A stretch of DNA of 64,000 nt, from positions 1 through 64,000 of the forward strand of contig JACPFU010000019.1 of assembly GCA_016182785.1 (NCBI GenBank), in the 5' to 3' direction. The DNA comes from Lysobacterales bacterium. GTDB lineage: Bacteria > Pseudomonadota > Gammaproteobacteria > Xanthomonadales > Ahniellaceae. Below are positions 40,585-50,499 of this stretch, in pieces (position 1 is the first letter of the stretch; every line of letters begins with the position of its first letter). A program made the position numbers and the translations under genes. The notes under the pieces were generated by a model that was given only the letters and a program-made list of their open reading frames with translations, was not told the DNA's origin and ran no database searches.

Positions 40585-41298
40585 TCAGTCGTCCAGATCG
40601 AGCGCGCCCTTGGTCTTCTCGCGACGGCGGCTTTCCTTGGCGTCGTACTCAGCCACACAGCCGTCCTTCTGGACCATCACGCAATTGAGGTAATCGGTGA
40701 TCTCGATGATCGCAGCGCGGATGGCCTTGCCGGCCGGCGTCTTCTGCTGCTTGCCGAGCGCGCCACCAAAGCCGCCGCGCGAAATGCCGATGCTCATGCC
40801 GCCGCTCTTGGCATTGCCTTCGACCGTGCGCACGAAATCAAGCTCACCGGTGGTTGCATTGATCACACGCAGGTCAACGGCCAGATAGGCATTGGACTTG
40901 TTGCCACCGAGCGAGATGCCCTTGAAGCTGACGCCGCCGCCGGTGCTGGCCGTGTCCTCTTCGTAGGCAGTGACGGTGCCGGCGATCAGATACTGGGCAC
41001 CGGTCAGCTTGCCGATCTTCGCACCCGTACCGGCAGCGACTCGACCCGACGCGGCCAGATTCTGCTCCGACAACACGGCCTCGATCTTGCTGCGCTCCAG
41101 CACCTTGAAGTCGCCGGTTGCCGCGAGTTCGTTGGAAACAAGACCCGCCAGTTCCCAGCCTACGCCACCGCTCCACCACGCTGCGCCGGATTCGTTCCTG
41201 AACTCAATGACCGCGACCACGGGCTTGCCGCCCGCCAGCACCGAACCGGCTCCGAACAGCGCAGCGGTAGCGGCGAAACCCAACATCAACTTCTTCAT
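40585..41298 (-). CDS. CsgG-family exported protein
   Basis: A 237-residue protein of the curli-production assembly/transport (CsgG) superfamily. Its signal MKKLMLGFAATAALFGAGSVLA ends in an AxA-type site rather than a lipobox, unlike E. coli CsgG. The mature part has the fold's typical segments VVAVIEFRNESG, FKVLERSKIEAVLSEQNLA and TGAQYLIAGTVTAYEE. The two transmembrane hairpins needed for a curli pore are not obvious, and no csgA, csgB, csgE or csgF is nearby. It is more likely a periplasmic or envelope-associated relative. The C-terminus is acidic. Confidence 0.85.
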   Translation of the reverse strand: MKKLMLGFAATAALFGAGSVLAGGKPVVAVIEFRNESGAAWWSGGVGWELAGLVSNELAATGDFKVLERSKIEAVLSEQNLAASGRVAAGTGAKIGKLTGAQYLIAGTVTAYEEDTASTGGGVSFKGISLGGNKSNAYLAVDLRVINATTGELDFVRTVEGNAKSGGMSIGISRGGFGGALGKQQKTPAGKAIRAAIIEITDYLNCVMVQKDGCVAEYDAKESRRREKTKGALDLDD

Positions 41299-41367
41299 GA
41301 CTCATTTCCTCGGAGTGTCTTCGGGCCATTCGGCCATGCGCCACGCTCGGCCCATGGGACCGGGTCG

Positions 41368-41395
41368 ATTCTAGCCGTGGCGATCGCCTCTGCAA
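41368..41395 (-). promoter_or_regulatory. Candidate promoter of the csgG-like gene
   Basis: On the minus strand TTGCAG (41395-41390), 16-nt spacer, TAGAAT (41373-41368). The leader to the ATG at 41298 would be about 60 nt. Confidence 0.55.
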
Positions 41396-41546
41396 GCGCG
41401 CCGCCCGCGACCGCTGGTCGCCCCGCGTCTACCGGCAATACGCGAAACCGGTCACGAAGCGCTCGCGGCAAATTGTTGTAGAAGGAAAACTCTAAAGCTT
41501 GCGTTCAGTTTCGTCCCCGGCAACGCCGCCCAACCGAGGTAATCCG

Positions 41547-42350
41547 ATGAAGCTCTCCCGCGCCCTGGCCCTCCTGCTGAGCACTGCAACCGCACCGGCG
41601 ATGGCCGGCGTAACGGTCGAGATCGCCGACCGCGACGTGGACGCCCTGGCGGCGGCGATCCACGCCGCCAATCGCTCGGGAGAGGAAACCACGATCCGGC
41701 TCGCCCACGGTGGCCTCTACGCACTGGTAACCGCCGCCGACGAAGCCCGCGAACTGGGCCTGCCAAGTGTCAGCGGCAACATCGTGATCCACGGCAACGA
41801 CGCCGAGCTGCGCCGGTACTCGGACGAGGACTTCGCGCTGATCGCGGTCGCCAAGGGCGGCCAGTTGCATCTGGACGGACTGACCCTCGCCGAAGGATCG
41901 CGCGGCGCCCTAGTGAACCACGGCGACCTGTGGCTGGATCGGGTTCGGGTGGTCGACAACGTCGCGAAGAACGTCCCGGCGATCGTCGAGAACTACGGCC
42001 ACCTGCGCGTGCGCGCGAGCGAGATCAGCTTCAACCAGCTCGCCGCCACCCAACGCGACGCCGGCACCGTACTGAACTACGGCACGCTGGAACTGGCGCG
42101 GTCGAGCATCGAGTCGAACTGGATCAGCCGCCGCTACGACTCCCTGATCGCCGCGTCGGCCGTGCTCAATCTCGGCGAACTCCATCTGGCCGGCGTCAGC
42201 ATCCGCGAGAACACCGCCAGCGCCGAGATCGAGAATGCCGCCGTCGGTGCGATCGTGAATGCCGGCAATGGCGCCTACGAGGGCACCGAAGTCACGCTGG
42301 AAAACAACGACCCGGTCGACACGGTCACCGCGGCGCGGCTCGCGAACTGA
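41547..42350 (+). CDS. Exported beta-helix-like protein of unknown function
   Basis: A 267-residue precursor with Sec signal MKLSRALALLLSTATAPAMA. The mature part starts with a region like those of right-handed beta-helix proteins (VDALAAAIHAANRSGEETTI). It continues as short repeated turns (GQLHLDGLTLAEG, GDLWLDRVRVVDN, GHLRVRASEISFN, GTLELARSSIESN, GELHLAGVSIREN). That gives about five to six visible coils. No catalytic motif or anchor is seen. It lies before a large exported peptidase, separated by a hairpin at 42366-42391, so joint transcription is doubtful. Function unknown. Confidence 0.78.
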   Translation: MKLSRALALLLSTATAPAMAGVTVEIADRDVDALAAAIHAANRSGEETTIRLAHGGLYALVTAADEARELGLPSVSGNIVIHGNDAELRRYSDEDFALIAVAKGGQLHLDGLTLAEGSRGALVNHGDLWLDRVRVVDNVAKNVPAIVENYGHLRVRASEISFNQLAATQRDAGTVLNYGTLELARSSIESNWISRRYDSLIAASAVLNLGELHLAGVSIRENTASAEIENAAVGAIVNAGNGAYEGTEVTLENNDPVDTVTAARLAN

Positions 42351-42365
42351 CCCCGTTCCAAAGCG

Positions 42366-42391
42366 CGGAAAGCCCGTGGCCGCGGGCTTTC
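42366..42391 (+). terminator. Hairpin after the beta-helix gene
   Basis: GCGGAAAGCCCG / CGGGCTTTCCGC stem with a short loop, 16 nt after the stop. No long T-run, so an intrinsic terminator of ordinary strength is not certain. Confidence 0.55.
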
Positions 42392-42603
42392 CGCGGGCGC
42401 CGGCCTCCGGCCTAGGCATTTCTACGGAGGGCCTTCGGCGGAAAATGCGCGTACCATCGGGTCGCCTGCTTGGGAATCCCGTATTTCCCTCGCGGACGCG
42501 AGGTCGACCGCAGATCCACAAAGGTTTTCGGAAGCCTCGACGAAAATCCGCTGTCATGGAATGGATTCTGCAGTCCGTCTGGCACGCTTTCCGGAGATCG
42601 GCC

Positions 42604-45600
42604 ATGTTGCTCCGCCCACGTTTCGTCGTCCTTCCCGTCCTGCTGCTCGCAGCGGGCTCCGCCTCAGCGCAAGTCATCTCGCCCAGACCCTGGACGGACT
42701 TCGACAGCCAGCTGGCGGCCTACACCCTTGGCGGCCAACCGGTCCGCGATGTGGAAGGAAGCGGAGACGGGTCCGTGCAGACCGGCAACTCGCCCGACAA
42801 GATCGACATCGCCAGCGGAAACAGCCTGGCCAACGCCAACTGCAATCCGGCGAGCGGCACGGGAGCGTGCGGCACATCGCCATCCGTTTACCTCGGCTCA
42901 TGGAGCAACAGCACGCCCACGGGAGACGACGACTACTTCTTCTTCCGGCTCCGAGTGAACGGCAATCCAACCGCGAGCTCGGGCTTCGATGGTTACCACT
43001 GGAATGTGCTGCTGAGTACCGATGCCGACAGCTACAAGGAATTCTGGGTCGATCTGGACGGCAAGGGCGCTGGCGTCGACGAACTGCACATCTACTACGA
43101 GAACAACAATTCGCAGACCATCTCCAGCGTCTCGACTGCCGAAGTTGCCACGCTCGATGCCTGCAATACTGCCGGCGCGACCTGCGGTGGCAGTGGTCGT
43201 CCGTCGTTCACACGCGCGGTGAGCGATCCGACCACGGGCGAGTGGTTCGTCGATATCCAGGTGCCCGCACTCCTGCTGGATGACAGCACCGGCAGCGGCG
43301 GCAACCCCAACGTCGCCGGCTCGGGGTACGCTGCCGGGACTCAGGTCGTGCTGCCATCGACCACGATCGGGTTCCTGTTCTCGACGGGTGCATCCTCGAC
43401 GGATCCGCTGCAGAAGGACTACTCCGCTCCCTGCAACACCCCACCCACCGGCACCTGCACCTTCGGCGATCCGGCGACCACACCGGTGACGCTGAGCCAT
43501 GTCGCATCCAAGCGCGGTGCGGCGGGCGTGGTGGTCGACTTCGGCACTGAACTTGAGGTCGGGCACGGCGGATTCATCATCGAGACCCTGCAAGGTGGCC
43601 AATGGAAGGCGCTCGACTTCGTGGCCGCGGGCGATGGCGTCCTGCCCGGCCAGCGCCGTGACTACCGCGTCACGCTGCCCGCCGAAGCCGGTAGCTTCCG
43701 CCTGGTCGAACTCGACACCCAAAACGGCAAGCGCCTGCACGGGCCATTCCAGACCGGCCTCCGCTACGGTGACGCCACGCCGCCCGCCTTCCGTCCGATC
43801 GACTGGAAGTCCGCGGCCCTCGAAGCGCGCGCGTTCAACGCAGCGGCAAACCGCTTGAACAAGACCGCGCTGCTGCTCTCGGCCAAGGCAGTGCGGCCGA
43901 CGGTGACGCAAGCCCTGATCGAGATCGATGTGCAGCAAACCGGCGTGGTCCGAGTCAGCGGCAAGGAACTGCGTGCGCTCGGGGTGGCCGTTGACGCCAT
44001 CGACAGCCAGGCCTACGCGCTGACCCGCGGCACCGTGACCATGCCACTGCACACGTCGCGCTCGGGTGGCACGCTGGCCGACGCCGACTACGTCGAATTC
44101 GTCGCCGACTTCAGCCCCACCCTCTACTCACGGACCGCGACCTACACGCTGCGCAACGACCGCAGCCGCGCCGAGCGCATCTACGTGAACAACGCCGCAG
44201 TTCCGGCCAAGGGCAGCAAGCCCGAGTTCCACATGGCCACGCGCAGTTTCGAGCGCAACCTTGCCTACAGTTTCTCGGCGCCGGTCGCCGACCCGTTCTA
44301 TGCCGCACGGGTACTGGCAAACGGCAGCGCGGCGAGCTACTCGACGCAACTCACGCTCGATCGCCCATATGCAGCGGGCGGAGGCGGCTTGCTGCAAGTC
44401 ACGCTCTGGGGCGGCTCCGACTTCGCAGCCGACCCGGACCATCACGTGCTGCTCGGGCTCAACGGCCGCAACATCGCCAACCACTGGTTCAACGGCACCG
44501 ACGCCGCCGTGCTCGAAGCACCGCTCGACGCCGCGACGCTCGCCGCCGGCGTGCTCAATCTGGACGTGCAGCTGCCGTTCGACAACGGGCAGATCTACGA
44601 CCTGGTGAACTACGACAAGGCGCAGGTCACCTATCCACGCCAGCTCTACGCCGAACGCGGTGCGCTCGACTTCGAGCTCGACGCCGACATCGTCGCGGTC
44701 AAGGACACCGGCAGCGACGACGTCAGCGCCTATGCACTCGACGCCGGCAAGGTGACACGTCTGCGCACCGAGAGCGTCTGCTCGCGTGCCGCCTCCGAAG
44801 GTTGTTCGACCAGCTTCGCGGCGCTGCGACGCGGCAACGTGCGTTACCTGATCGCCTCGGCAAGCGCTGCATTGGCAAACCGCAGCCTGCGCACGGCGGC
44901 GCAGGACGCGAACCTGTTCGCGGGCCCGGCCCGGTTGCTGATCATTGCCCACGCACAGTTCATCGACGCCGCGCAGACGCTGGCGGATGCGCGCCGCGCC
45001 GAGGGCTGGAGTGTGGATGTGGTCGATGTCGCGCAGGTCTACCGGCAGTTCGGGCTGGGCGCAGTGGACGCGTCCGCGATCCGCAACTACCTCGTACGCG
45101 CGGCCGCGGATCGCGCCACCAGCCATGTCCTGCTGTTTGGTGGCGACAGCTACGACTACCACAACAACCTCGGCCTGCAGACGATCAGCCATTTGCCTTC
45201 GTCCTACGTCGGCTACGACAGCATCTCGCGCTATGTGCCGAGCGACTCCGACCTGGCCGACCTGAACCGCGACGGCGTGCCCGATCTGGCCATCGGCCGC
45301 CTGCCGGCACGCACCCAGGCGGAAGCGCAGGCCATGGTCGCGAAGATCCTGCTGCACGACACGCTGTCGTCCTCGGGCCGTGCCGTCATGGTCGCCGACC
45401 GCGGCGGCTACGCGGCGCGGACGCAATCGCTGGCGCTGGTCCTGCCGAGGGACATCGAGGTGCTGGCGTTGCAGGTCGACGACATCACCAACGCTGCGGC
45501 GGTGCGCACGCAATTGCTCGGTGCCATCGCCGCGGGAGTCGATGTGGTGAACTACCACGGCCACTCCGCGGCAACGCGCTGGTCGTTCGAGAACATCCTG

Positions 45601-45948
45601 TCCACTTCGCACGTCGCGCAAGTCCAGGCGACCTCGCCATTCATCGCCAACCAGCTCGGCTGCTGGAACAACTACTACGTCGATCCGAGCCGCGACAGCC
45701 TGGCGCGGGCGATGCTGGCCGCACCCGCGGCGGCGGTGGCCACGCTCGGTCCGACTGGCCTGGCGGATGAATTCTCCGAGGAAGCCCTTGCCGGGCTGTT
45801 GCTGCCGATGTTGCATGACGACCAACTGCATCTCGGCGACGCGATCCTGCAAGCCAAGCGCCTGCTGAGCACGCAGTCGAGCACTCCGGCCAAGGACATC
45901 CAGCTCGGATTCAACCTGCTCGGCGACCCGAGCATGCGCCTGCACTGA
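42604..45948 (+). CDS. Exported C25-family (gingipain-type) cysteine peptidase
   Basis: A 1114-residue precursor. Signal peptide MLLRPRFVVLPVLLLAAGSASA, then a region rich in Asn, Gly and Thr (about 25-290), beta-sandwich-like segments (about 300-700) and a C-terminal peptidase domain (about 760-1114). The domain shows the clan CD pair: His987 in NYHGHSAATRW and Cys1020 in ANQLGCWNNYY, 33 residues apart as in gingipain R. The segment RDGVPDLAIGRLPART is typical of the family. No C-terminal sorting domain of the type IX system is seen. The ATG at 42604 gives a clean signal; one at 42556 would extend it by 16 residues. Confidence 0.85.
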   Translation: MLLRPRFVVLPVLLLAAGSASAQVISPRPWTDFDSQLAAYTLGGQPVRDVEGSGDGSVQTGNSPDKIDIASGNSLANANCNPASGTGACGTSPSVYLGSWSNSTPTGDDDYFFFRLRVNGNPTASSGFDGYHWNVLLSTDADSYKEFWVDLDGKGAGVDELHIYYENNNSQTISSVSTAEVATLDACNTAGATCGGSGRPSFTRAVSDPTTGEWFVDIQVPALLLDDSTGSGGNPNVAGSGYAAGTQVVLPSTTIGFLFSTGASSTDPLQKDYSAPCNTPPTGTCTFGDPATTPVTLSHVASKRGAAGVVVDFGTELEVGHGGFIIETLQGGQWKALDFVAAGDGVLPGQRRDYRVTLPAEAGSFRLVELDTQNGKRLHGPFQTGLRYGDATPPAFRPIDWKSAALEARAFNAAANRLNKTALLLSAKAVRPTVTQALIEIDVQQTGVVRVSGKELRALGVAVDAIDSQAYALTRGTVTMPLHTSRSGGTLADADYVEFVADFSPTLYSRTATYTLRNDRSRAERIYVNNAAVPAKGSKPEFHMATRSFERNLAYSFSAPVADPFYAARVLANGSAASYSTQLTLDRPYAAGGGGLLQVTLWGGSDFAADPDHHVLLGLNGRNIANHWFNGTDAAVLEAPLDAATLAAGVLNLDVQLPFDNGQIYDLVNYDKAQVTYPRQLYAERGALDFELDADIVAVKDTGSDDVSAYALDAGKVTRLRTESVCSRAASEGCSTSFAALRRGNVRYLIASASAALANRSLRTAAQDANLFAGPARLLIIAHAQFIDAAQTLADARRAEGWSVDVVDVAQVYRQFGLGAVDASAIRNYLVRAAADRATSHVLLFGGDSYDYHNNLGLQTISHLPSSYVGYDSISRYVPSDSDLADLNRDGVPDLAIGRLPARTQAEAQAMVAKILLHDTLSSSGRAVMVADRGGYAARTQSLALVLPRDIEVLALQVDDITNAAAVRTQLLGAIAAGVDVVNYHGHSAATRWSFENILSTSHVAQVQATSPFIANQLGCWNNYYVDPSRDSLARAMLAAPAAAVATLGPTGLADEFSEEALAGLLLPMLHDDQLHLGDAILQAKRLLSTQSSTPAKDIQLGFNLLGDPSMRLH

Positions 45949-47733
45949 TCAGGAACGCGCGGTCGATCGCCCGTCCAGCCACGCCAGCACCGCCTCACGC
46001 GCGGTGCGGGCGTGGATCGGCAACACCAGCACATCACCGGTGCGTGCCCTGGCCCAGGCGGCCTGGGCCGCCTCGAACTCGGGCAGGTGGGTGCTGACCC
46101 GCTCCCCGGCATAGCCGCGCGCGAGCAACTGCGCCTGCAGCAGGGCCGGTACCGCCCCCGGCGCACGACCGCGCAGCATGCCGTCGATGTCCTTCAGCAC
46201 GATGAACGCCGGCTGCGCGGCGACCGCGACGTCGGCGAGCGCGCGGATGTCGTCGTCGCCACGGTTGCCGGCCTGGCCAAGCACCAGGCCCAGCCTGCGC
46301 CCGGGAAAGCGGCGTCGCGCGAGTTCCAGCAGACCGCCGAGGCCTTCGGGGTTGTGCGCGTAGTCGAGCAGTACGTCGATGCCCTCGACGTGGAAGTGCT
46401 GCAGGCGCCCCGGGTTGTCCGCGTGTTCACGACCGAAGCTGGCCATCACGGCGCGAATGTGCCCGATCCCGACGCCGAGCAACGCCGCCGCGAGCGCGGC
46501 ACCGAGCAGGTTGTGAATGTTGTAGCGGGCGGCACCGGCGAGCGTCAGCGGCATCGCGTCGATGTCGCCGAGATCGTGCTCGATGCCGGCCAGCGTCAGC
46601 ACCACGCGTCGCTCGCGCAGCCCGCAACTCGGAGCGTCCGCCGCGAACTGGCGTGCCTGCGCCGCGTCGAACGCGAACCACGCGACTGGCGCATCGAGCT
46701 TCAGTGCGCGTTCGCGCAGCACCGCGTCGTCGGCATTGACCACGATGTGCGCGCCGGGACGCAGTGCGCGCGCCAGCGTGAGCTTGACGTCGGCGAGATC
46801 GGCCAGCGTGTCGATGCCGTATTCGCCGAAGTGATCGGCGCTGACATTGGTGACCAGCGCGACATCGGCCTCATCGATCGCGAGACCGCGCCGCAGGATG
46901 CCGCCGCGCGCGGTCTCCAGCACCGCCGCCTGCACGCGCGAATCGCGCAGCACGCTGCGTGCGCCGGCAGGACCGGAGTAGTCGCCGCCCTGCTCGCCGC
47001 GGCCGTCGAAGAACAGGCCATCGGTGCAGCTGTGGCCGCAAAAACACCCCTGCGCGCGCGCCATCGCCGCGATCAGGCGCACGCTCGTGGTCTTGCCGTT
47101 GGAGCCGCTGACCAGCGCGACCGGCACACGCGCCAGCGACGCCCACGGCACTTCGGCGACCTGGGGCAACGACGCCATCGCCCAGCGCGCGCCATGTGCA
47201 CCGGCACCGATGCTGAGTTCCTCGTCGTCCCAGAGCAGCGGCAGGCCGCGCGCGGCAGCTGCAGCGATCAAGGCCATCAGCGCCGGCTGGCGTTCGGCGA
47301 TGGACGAACGCGACAGGGTGGCGCGCGCCGAAGCCTCGTCGCCCGCCGCGGGATGCGCGGGCGCGTGCATCTCGCCGCGTCCGCAGGCGCGCTGCCAAGC
47401 CCATTCATTGACCTCGGTCGCGGTGAACAACTGGTCGACCGGCGCCGCGATTGCGAGCATCGCCCCACGCACGTGCGGGCGCGCGACGATCGCATCACTC
47501 CGCGGCCAGCCCAGCCACGATCGCGCCTGCTGCACGCGATCACGCCAATGATCGATCTGGGCCGGCGTCGGCAGCAGGCCGGCGGTGTCGAGCACTGCAC
47601 CGCACGCGGCGAAATACAGGTTCGGGCCGGTCAGCCGGCGCGAGTCTTCGAAGCAGTACGACAACGCCGCGGCCGTCTCAGTCTTCGGTGTCGCGACTGA
47701 AGCGCACGCCGCGCTCGTCGCGCACCAGGCCAT
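45949..47733 (-). CDS. CphA-related Mur ligase without ATP-grasp domain
   Basis: A 594-residue Mur-ligase-type protein whose C-terminal 390 residues resemble the same part of the neighbouring cyanophycin synthetase. It has P-loop VSGSNGKTT at 208-216, LETARGGILRRGL, and LRGRAPGAVPALL. The first 200 residues are not an ATP-grasp domain. They contain DSRRLTGPNLYF, which lines up with the start of CphA. It could be a CphA2-like enzyme that joins beta-aspartyl-arginine units, or another peptide ligase. The ATG at 47733 lies 56 nt inside cphA; no better start is seen, so the true N-terminus is uncertain. Confidence 0.78.
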   Translation of the reverse strand: MAWCATSAACASVATPKTETAAALSYCFEDSRRLTGPNLYFAACGAVLDTAGLLPTPAQIDHWRDRVQQARSWLGWPRSDAIVARPHVRGAMLAIAAPVDQLFTATEVNEWAWQRACGRGEMHAPAHPAAGDEASARATLSRSSIAERQPALMALIAAAAARGLPLLWDDEELSIGAGAHGARWAMASLPQVAEVPWASLARVPVALVSGSNGKTTSVRLIAAMARAQGCFCGHSCTDGLFFDGRGEQGGDYSGPAGARSVLRDSRVQAAVLETARGGILRRGLAIDEADVALVTNVSADHFGEYGIDTLADLADVKLTLARALRPGAHIVVNADDAVLRERALKLDAPVAWFAFDAAQARQFAADAPSCGLRERRVVLTLAGIEHDLGDIDAMPLTLAGAARYNIHNLLGAALAAALLGVGIGHIRAVMASFGREHADNPGRLQHFHVEGIDVLLDYAHNPEGLGGLLELARRRFPGRRLGLVLGQAGNRGDDDIRALADVAVAAQPAFIVLKDIDGMLRGRAPGAVPALLQAQLLARGYAGERVSTHLPEFEAAQAAWARARTGDVLVLPIHARTAREAVLAWLDGRSTARS

Positions 47734-50479
47734 CGAAGCTGGCCAGCACGGCCTCGTCGGCGAGTGCCGGCGCGTCCTCGGGCTTGCTCGCCGCCACCGG
47801 CGCCGGCGTGCGTGCCGGCGGACTCGTGCCTTCCGGGCGGAAATAGATCACCTGCTTCCACGAGCGCACCAGTGCGTCCGCGAAGATCAGCAGCAGGTCG
47901 CCCTGTCGGCCCTGCTTGAGCGCGTGTTCGATCGCCTCCTGCTCGTCGGGAATCAGGGTGATCGCGGCATCGCCGACGCCATGACTGCGCAGCTGCGCGG
48001 CCAGCATCTTCGGCACCTCGTCGGGTGCACGCCCGCGCAGCGAATCATCGCGGCGGCAGATGTAGTGGTCGAAACGACCGGCGACCGCGTCGGCGATCGC
48101 GCGGATGTCCTCGTCACGACGATCGCCCGGACCGGCGAGCACGACGATGCGCCGACCCGGCACGTCGAGGCGCTGCGCGAGATCGGCCATCGCCGCCACC
48201 GCGTGCGCGTTGTGGCCGTAGTCGAACAGCACCTTGAACGGATGTTCGTTGAACACGTTCATCCGTCCCGGCGCCTGGAAAAAAGTGGTGTCGAAGGTGC
48301 GCAGCCCCTGGCGGATCGCGTCGAGCTTGATGCCGAGCGCGAACGCCATCGCCGCCGCGAACATCGCGTTCTGCACGTTGTGCATCGCGCGCCCCTCCAG
48401 CGTCGCCGGCACCAAGTGCGTCCACAGCAGCGGGATATGACTGCCCTTGTCGTACAGCGTGATCATCTGGCCGTTGACGCCGGCCTCGAGTGCGCAGGCG
48501 CGGCCGCCGGCGCGGATGTGCTCGCGCACCAGGGCATGGCTCGGATTGAGCGTGACGTAACACAGCGACTTGGCATCGGTGTACGCGCTCATGCGCACGA
48601 CGTTGGCGTCGTCGGCATTCAGCACCGCGCAATCCTGCGCGACCTCGACGACGATGCGCTTGACCTCGGCCAGTTGTTCGAGGGTGTCGATGCCCTTGAG
48701 CCCCAGATGGTCGGACTGCACGTTCAGCACTGCGCCGACGTTCACTTCGCGCACGCCGAGTCCGGCGCGCACCAGACCACCGCGCGCGGTCTCCAGCACG
48801 GCGAGATCGATCTGCGGATCGGACAACACCATGCGCGCCGACACCGGCCCGGTCATGTCGCCCTCGACCGTGCGCTGGCCGTCGATGTAGACGCCATCGG
48901 TGGTGGTCAGCCCCGGCGTGTAGCCGGCCATCTTGGCGATGTGCGCGAGCATGCGCGACGTCGTGGTCTTGCCGTTGGTGCCGGTGATCGCAGCGATCGG
49001 CACCCGCGACGGCGTGCCCTGTGGGAACAGCATGTCGATGACCGGAGCGGCGACATCACGCGGCGTGCCTTCCGAGGGTGCGACATGCATGCGGAAGCCG
49101 GGCGCGGCATTGACCTCGCAGATGCCGCCGCCGATCGCGCGATAGCTCTCGGCGATGTTGGTCGACAGGAAATCGACGCCGCCGACATCGAGGCCGATGG
49201 CGCGGATCGCGCGCACCGCCATGTCGCGATTGTCCGGGTGGATGATGTCGGTGACATCGGTCGCGGTGCCGCCGGTGGACAGGTTCGCGGTCGAACGCAG
49301 GTAGATCACGCGCCCGGCCTCGGGCACCGATTCGGCGTGCACGCCGGCGCGCGTCATCATCATCTCGGCCTGGGCGTCGAGCACCAGGCGCGTCAGCACC
49401 TTCTCGTGACCGATGCCGCGGCGCGGGTCCTGGTTCACGATATCAACCAGCTGCGCGATCGTGTGGCGGCCATCACCAACCACATGGCCGGGCGTGCGCC
49501 GCGTTGCCGCGACCAGATCGCCGTTGACCACCAGCAGGCGATGGTCATCGCCCTCGAGGAAGGTTTCGACGATCACCGAACGCGAGATTTCCTTCGCCTT
49601 CGCGAAGCCTTCGATCACTTCTGCATCGGTGCGCAGGCCGATCGAGATGCCGCGGCCGTGGTTGCCGTTGTAGGGCTTGGTCACCACCGGGAAGCCGATG
49701 CGGCGCGCGGCGCGGACGGCGCCGGTTTCGCTCTGCACCAGTTCCTGGCGCGGCACCGGCAGGCCGAGCGAACCGAGGATCTTGTTGGTCTCTTCCTTGT
49801 CGGACGCGAGTTCGACCGCGATGTGCGGCGTCTTGCCGGTCACCGTCGCCTGGATGCGCTGCTGGTACTTGCCGTGGCCGAGCTGGACCAGGGACTGGTC
49901 GTTCAGGCGCAGCCACGGGATGTTGCGCGCCTCGGCGGCACGCACCAGCGACATCGTCGACGGCCCGAGCGCGCGCCGTTGCGCGTAGCGGATGAACTCG
50001 TCGCGCGCTTCCGCCCAGTGCCAGTCATCGGGCGTGGTCTCGCGATCGCGCAGGTCGTCGGGCAGCAGCGAGTTCAACAGCTTCAGTGCCAGCTCGCCGG
50101 CCTCGATGCCTTCCTCGCGCTGCGCGTATTCGTAGACCACGGTGTAGACGCCGGGGCGGCCGTCGACACTGCGCGTCTTGCCGAAGGTGACGTCCTCGCC
50201 GGCGCAGTTCTGCAGTTCGATCGCGACGTGTTCGAGCACGTGCCCAAGCCAGGTGCCCTCGCCTTCCTTCATGCGCCGGATCAGGCCTCCCGGCTCGCGA
50301 TAGGAGCAGCCGTGTTCGGCGAGCCCGGGCAAGGCCTGGATCAACGCGTCGACGTAGCCCGCGCCGAGCTTCGCGGTCGGCCAGGCCTCGAGCGCGCCGA
50401 GATCGAGCTCGAGCAGGATCACCGGGAAATGCGCATACAGCGAAGGGCCGACATACACCGAACGATCGAGAATGCGCAT
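47678..50479 (-). CDS. cphA: Cyanophycin synthetase
   Basis: Makes cyanophycin, a polymer of aspartate backbone with arginine side chains, used to store nitrogen. The 933 residues contain an N-terminal domain (1-160), an ATP-grasp domain (about 200-480; KPYNGNHGRGISIGL, ICEVNAAPGFRMH) and a Mur-ligase domain with P-loop ITGTNGKTT at 498-506. These are the three domains of authentic CphA. A Pro/Ala-rich extension of about 45 residues ends the protein, longer than usual. It lies 20 nt after cyanophycinase and overlaps the second Mur ligase, so the three form one operon. Confidence 0.95.
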   Translation of the reverse strand: MRILDRSVYVGPSLYAHFPVILLELDLGALEAWPTAKLGAGYVDALIQALPGLAEHGCSYREPGGLIRRMKEGEGTWLGHVLEHVAIELQNCAGEDVTFGKTRSVDGRPGVYTVVYEYAQREEGIEAGELALKLLNSLLPDDLRDRETTPDDWHWAEARDEFIRYAQRRALGPSTMSLVRAAEARNIPWLRLNDQSLVQLGHGKYQQRIQATVTGKTPHIAVELASDKEETNKILGSLGLPVPRQELVQSETGAVRAARRIGFPVVTKPYNGNHGRGISIGLRTDAEVIEGFAKAKEISRSVIVETFLEGDDHRLLVVNGDLVAATRRTPGHVVGDGRHTIAQLVDIVNQDPRRGIGHEKVLTRLVLDAQAEMMMTRAGVHAESVPEAGRVIYLRSTANLSTGGTATDVTDIIHPDNRDMAVRAIRAIGLDVGGVDFLSTNIAESYRAIGGGICEVNAAPGFRMHVAPSEGTPRDVAAPVIDMLFPQGTPSRVPIAAITGTNGKTTTSRMLAHIAKMAGYTPGLTTTDGVYIDGQRTVEGDMTGPVSARMVLSDPQIDLAVLETARGGLVRAGLGVREVNVGAVLNVQSDHLGLKGIDTLEQLAEVKRIVVEVAQDCAVLNADDANVVRMSAYTDAKSLCYVTLNPSHALVREHIRAGGRACALEAGVNGQMITLYDKGSHIPLLWTHLVPATLEGRAMHNVQNAMFAAAMAFALGIKLDAIRQGLRTFDTTFFQAPGRMNVFNEHPFKVLFDYGHNAHAVAAMADLAQRLDVPGRRIVVLAGPGDRRDEDIRAIADAVAGRFDHYICRRDDSLRGRAPDEVPKMLAAQLRSHGVGDAAITLIPDEQEAIEHALKQGRQGDLLLIFADALVRSWKQVIYFRPEGTSPPARTPAPVAASKPEDAPALADEAVLASFDGLVRDERGVRFSRDTED

Positions 50480-50499
50480 GGTGAGACTCCCCGTGGGAC

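Noticed and set aside
40585-41298. Curli secretion channel
   Set aside because: No lipobox, no obvious pore hairpins, and no csgA/B/E/F genes; kept only as CsgG-family.
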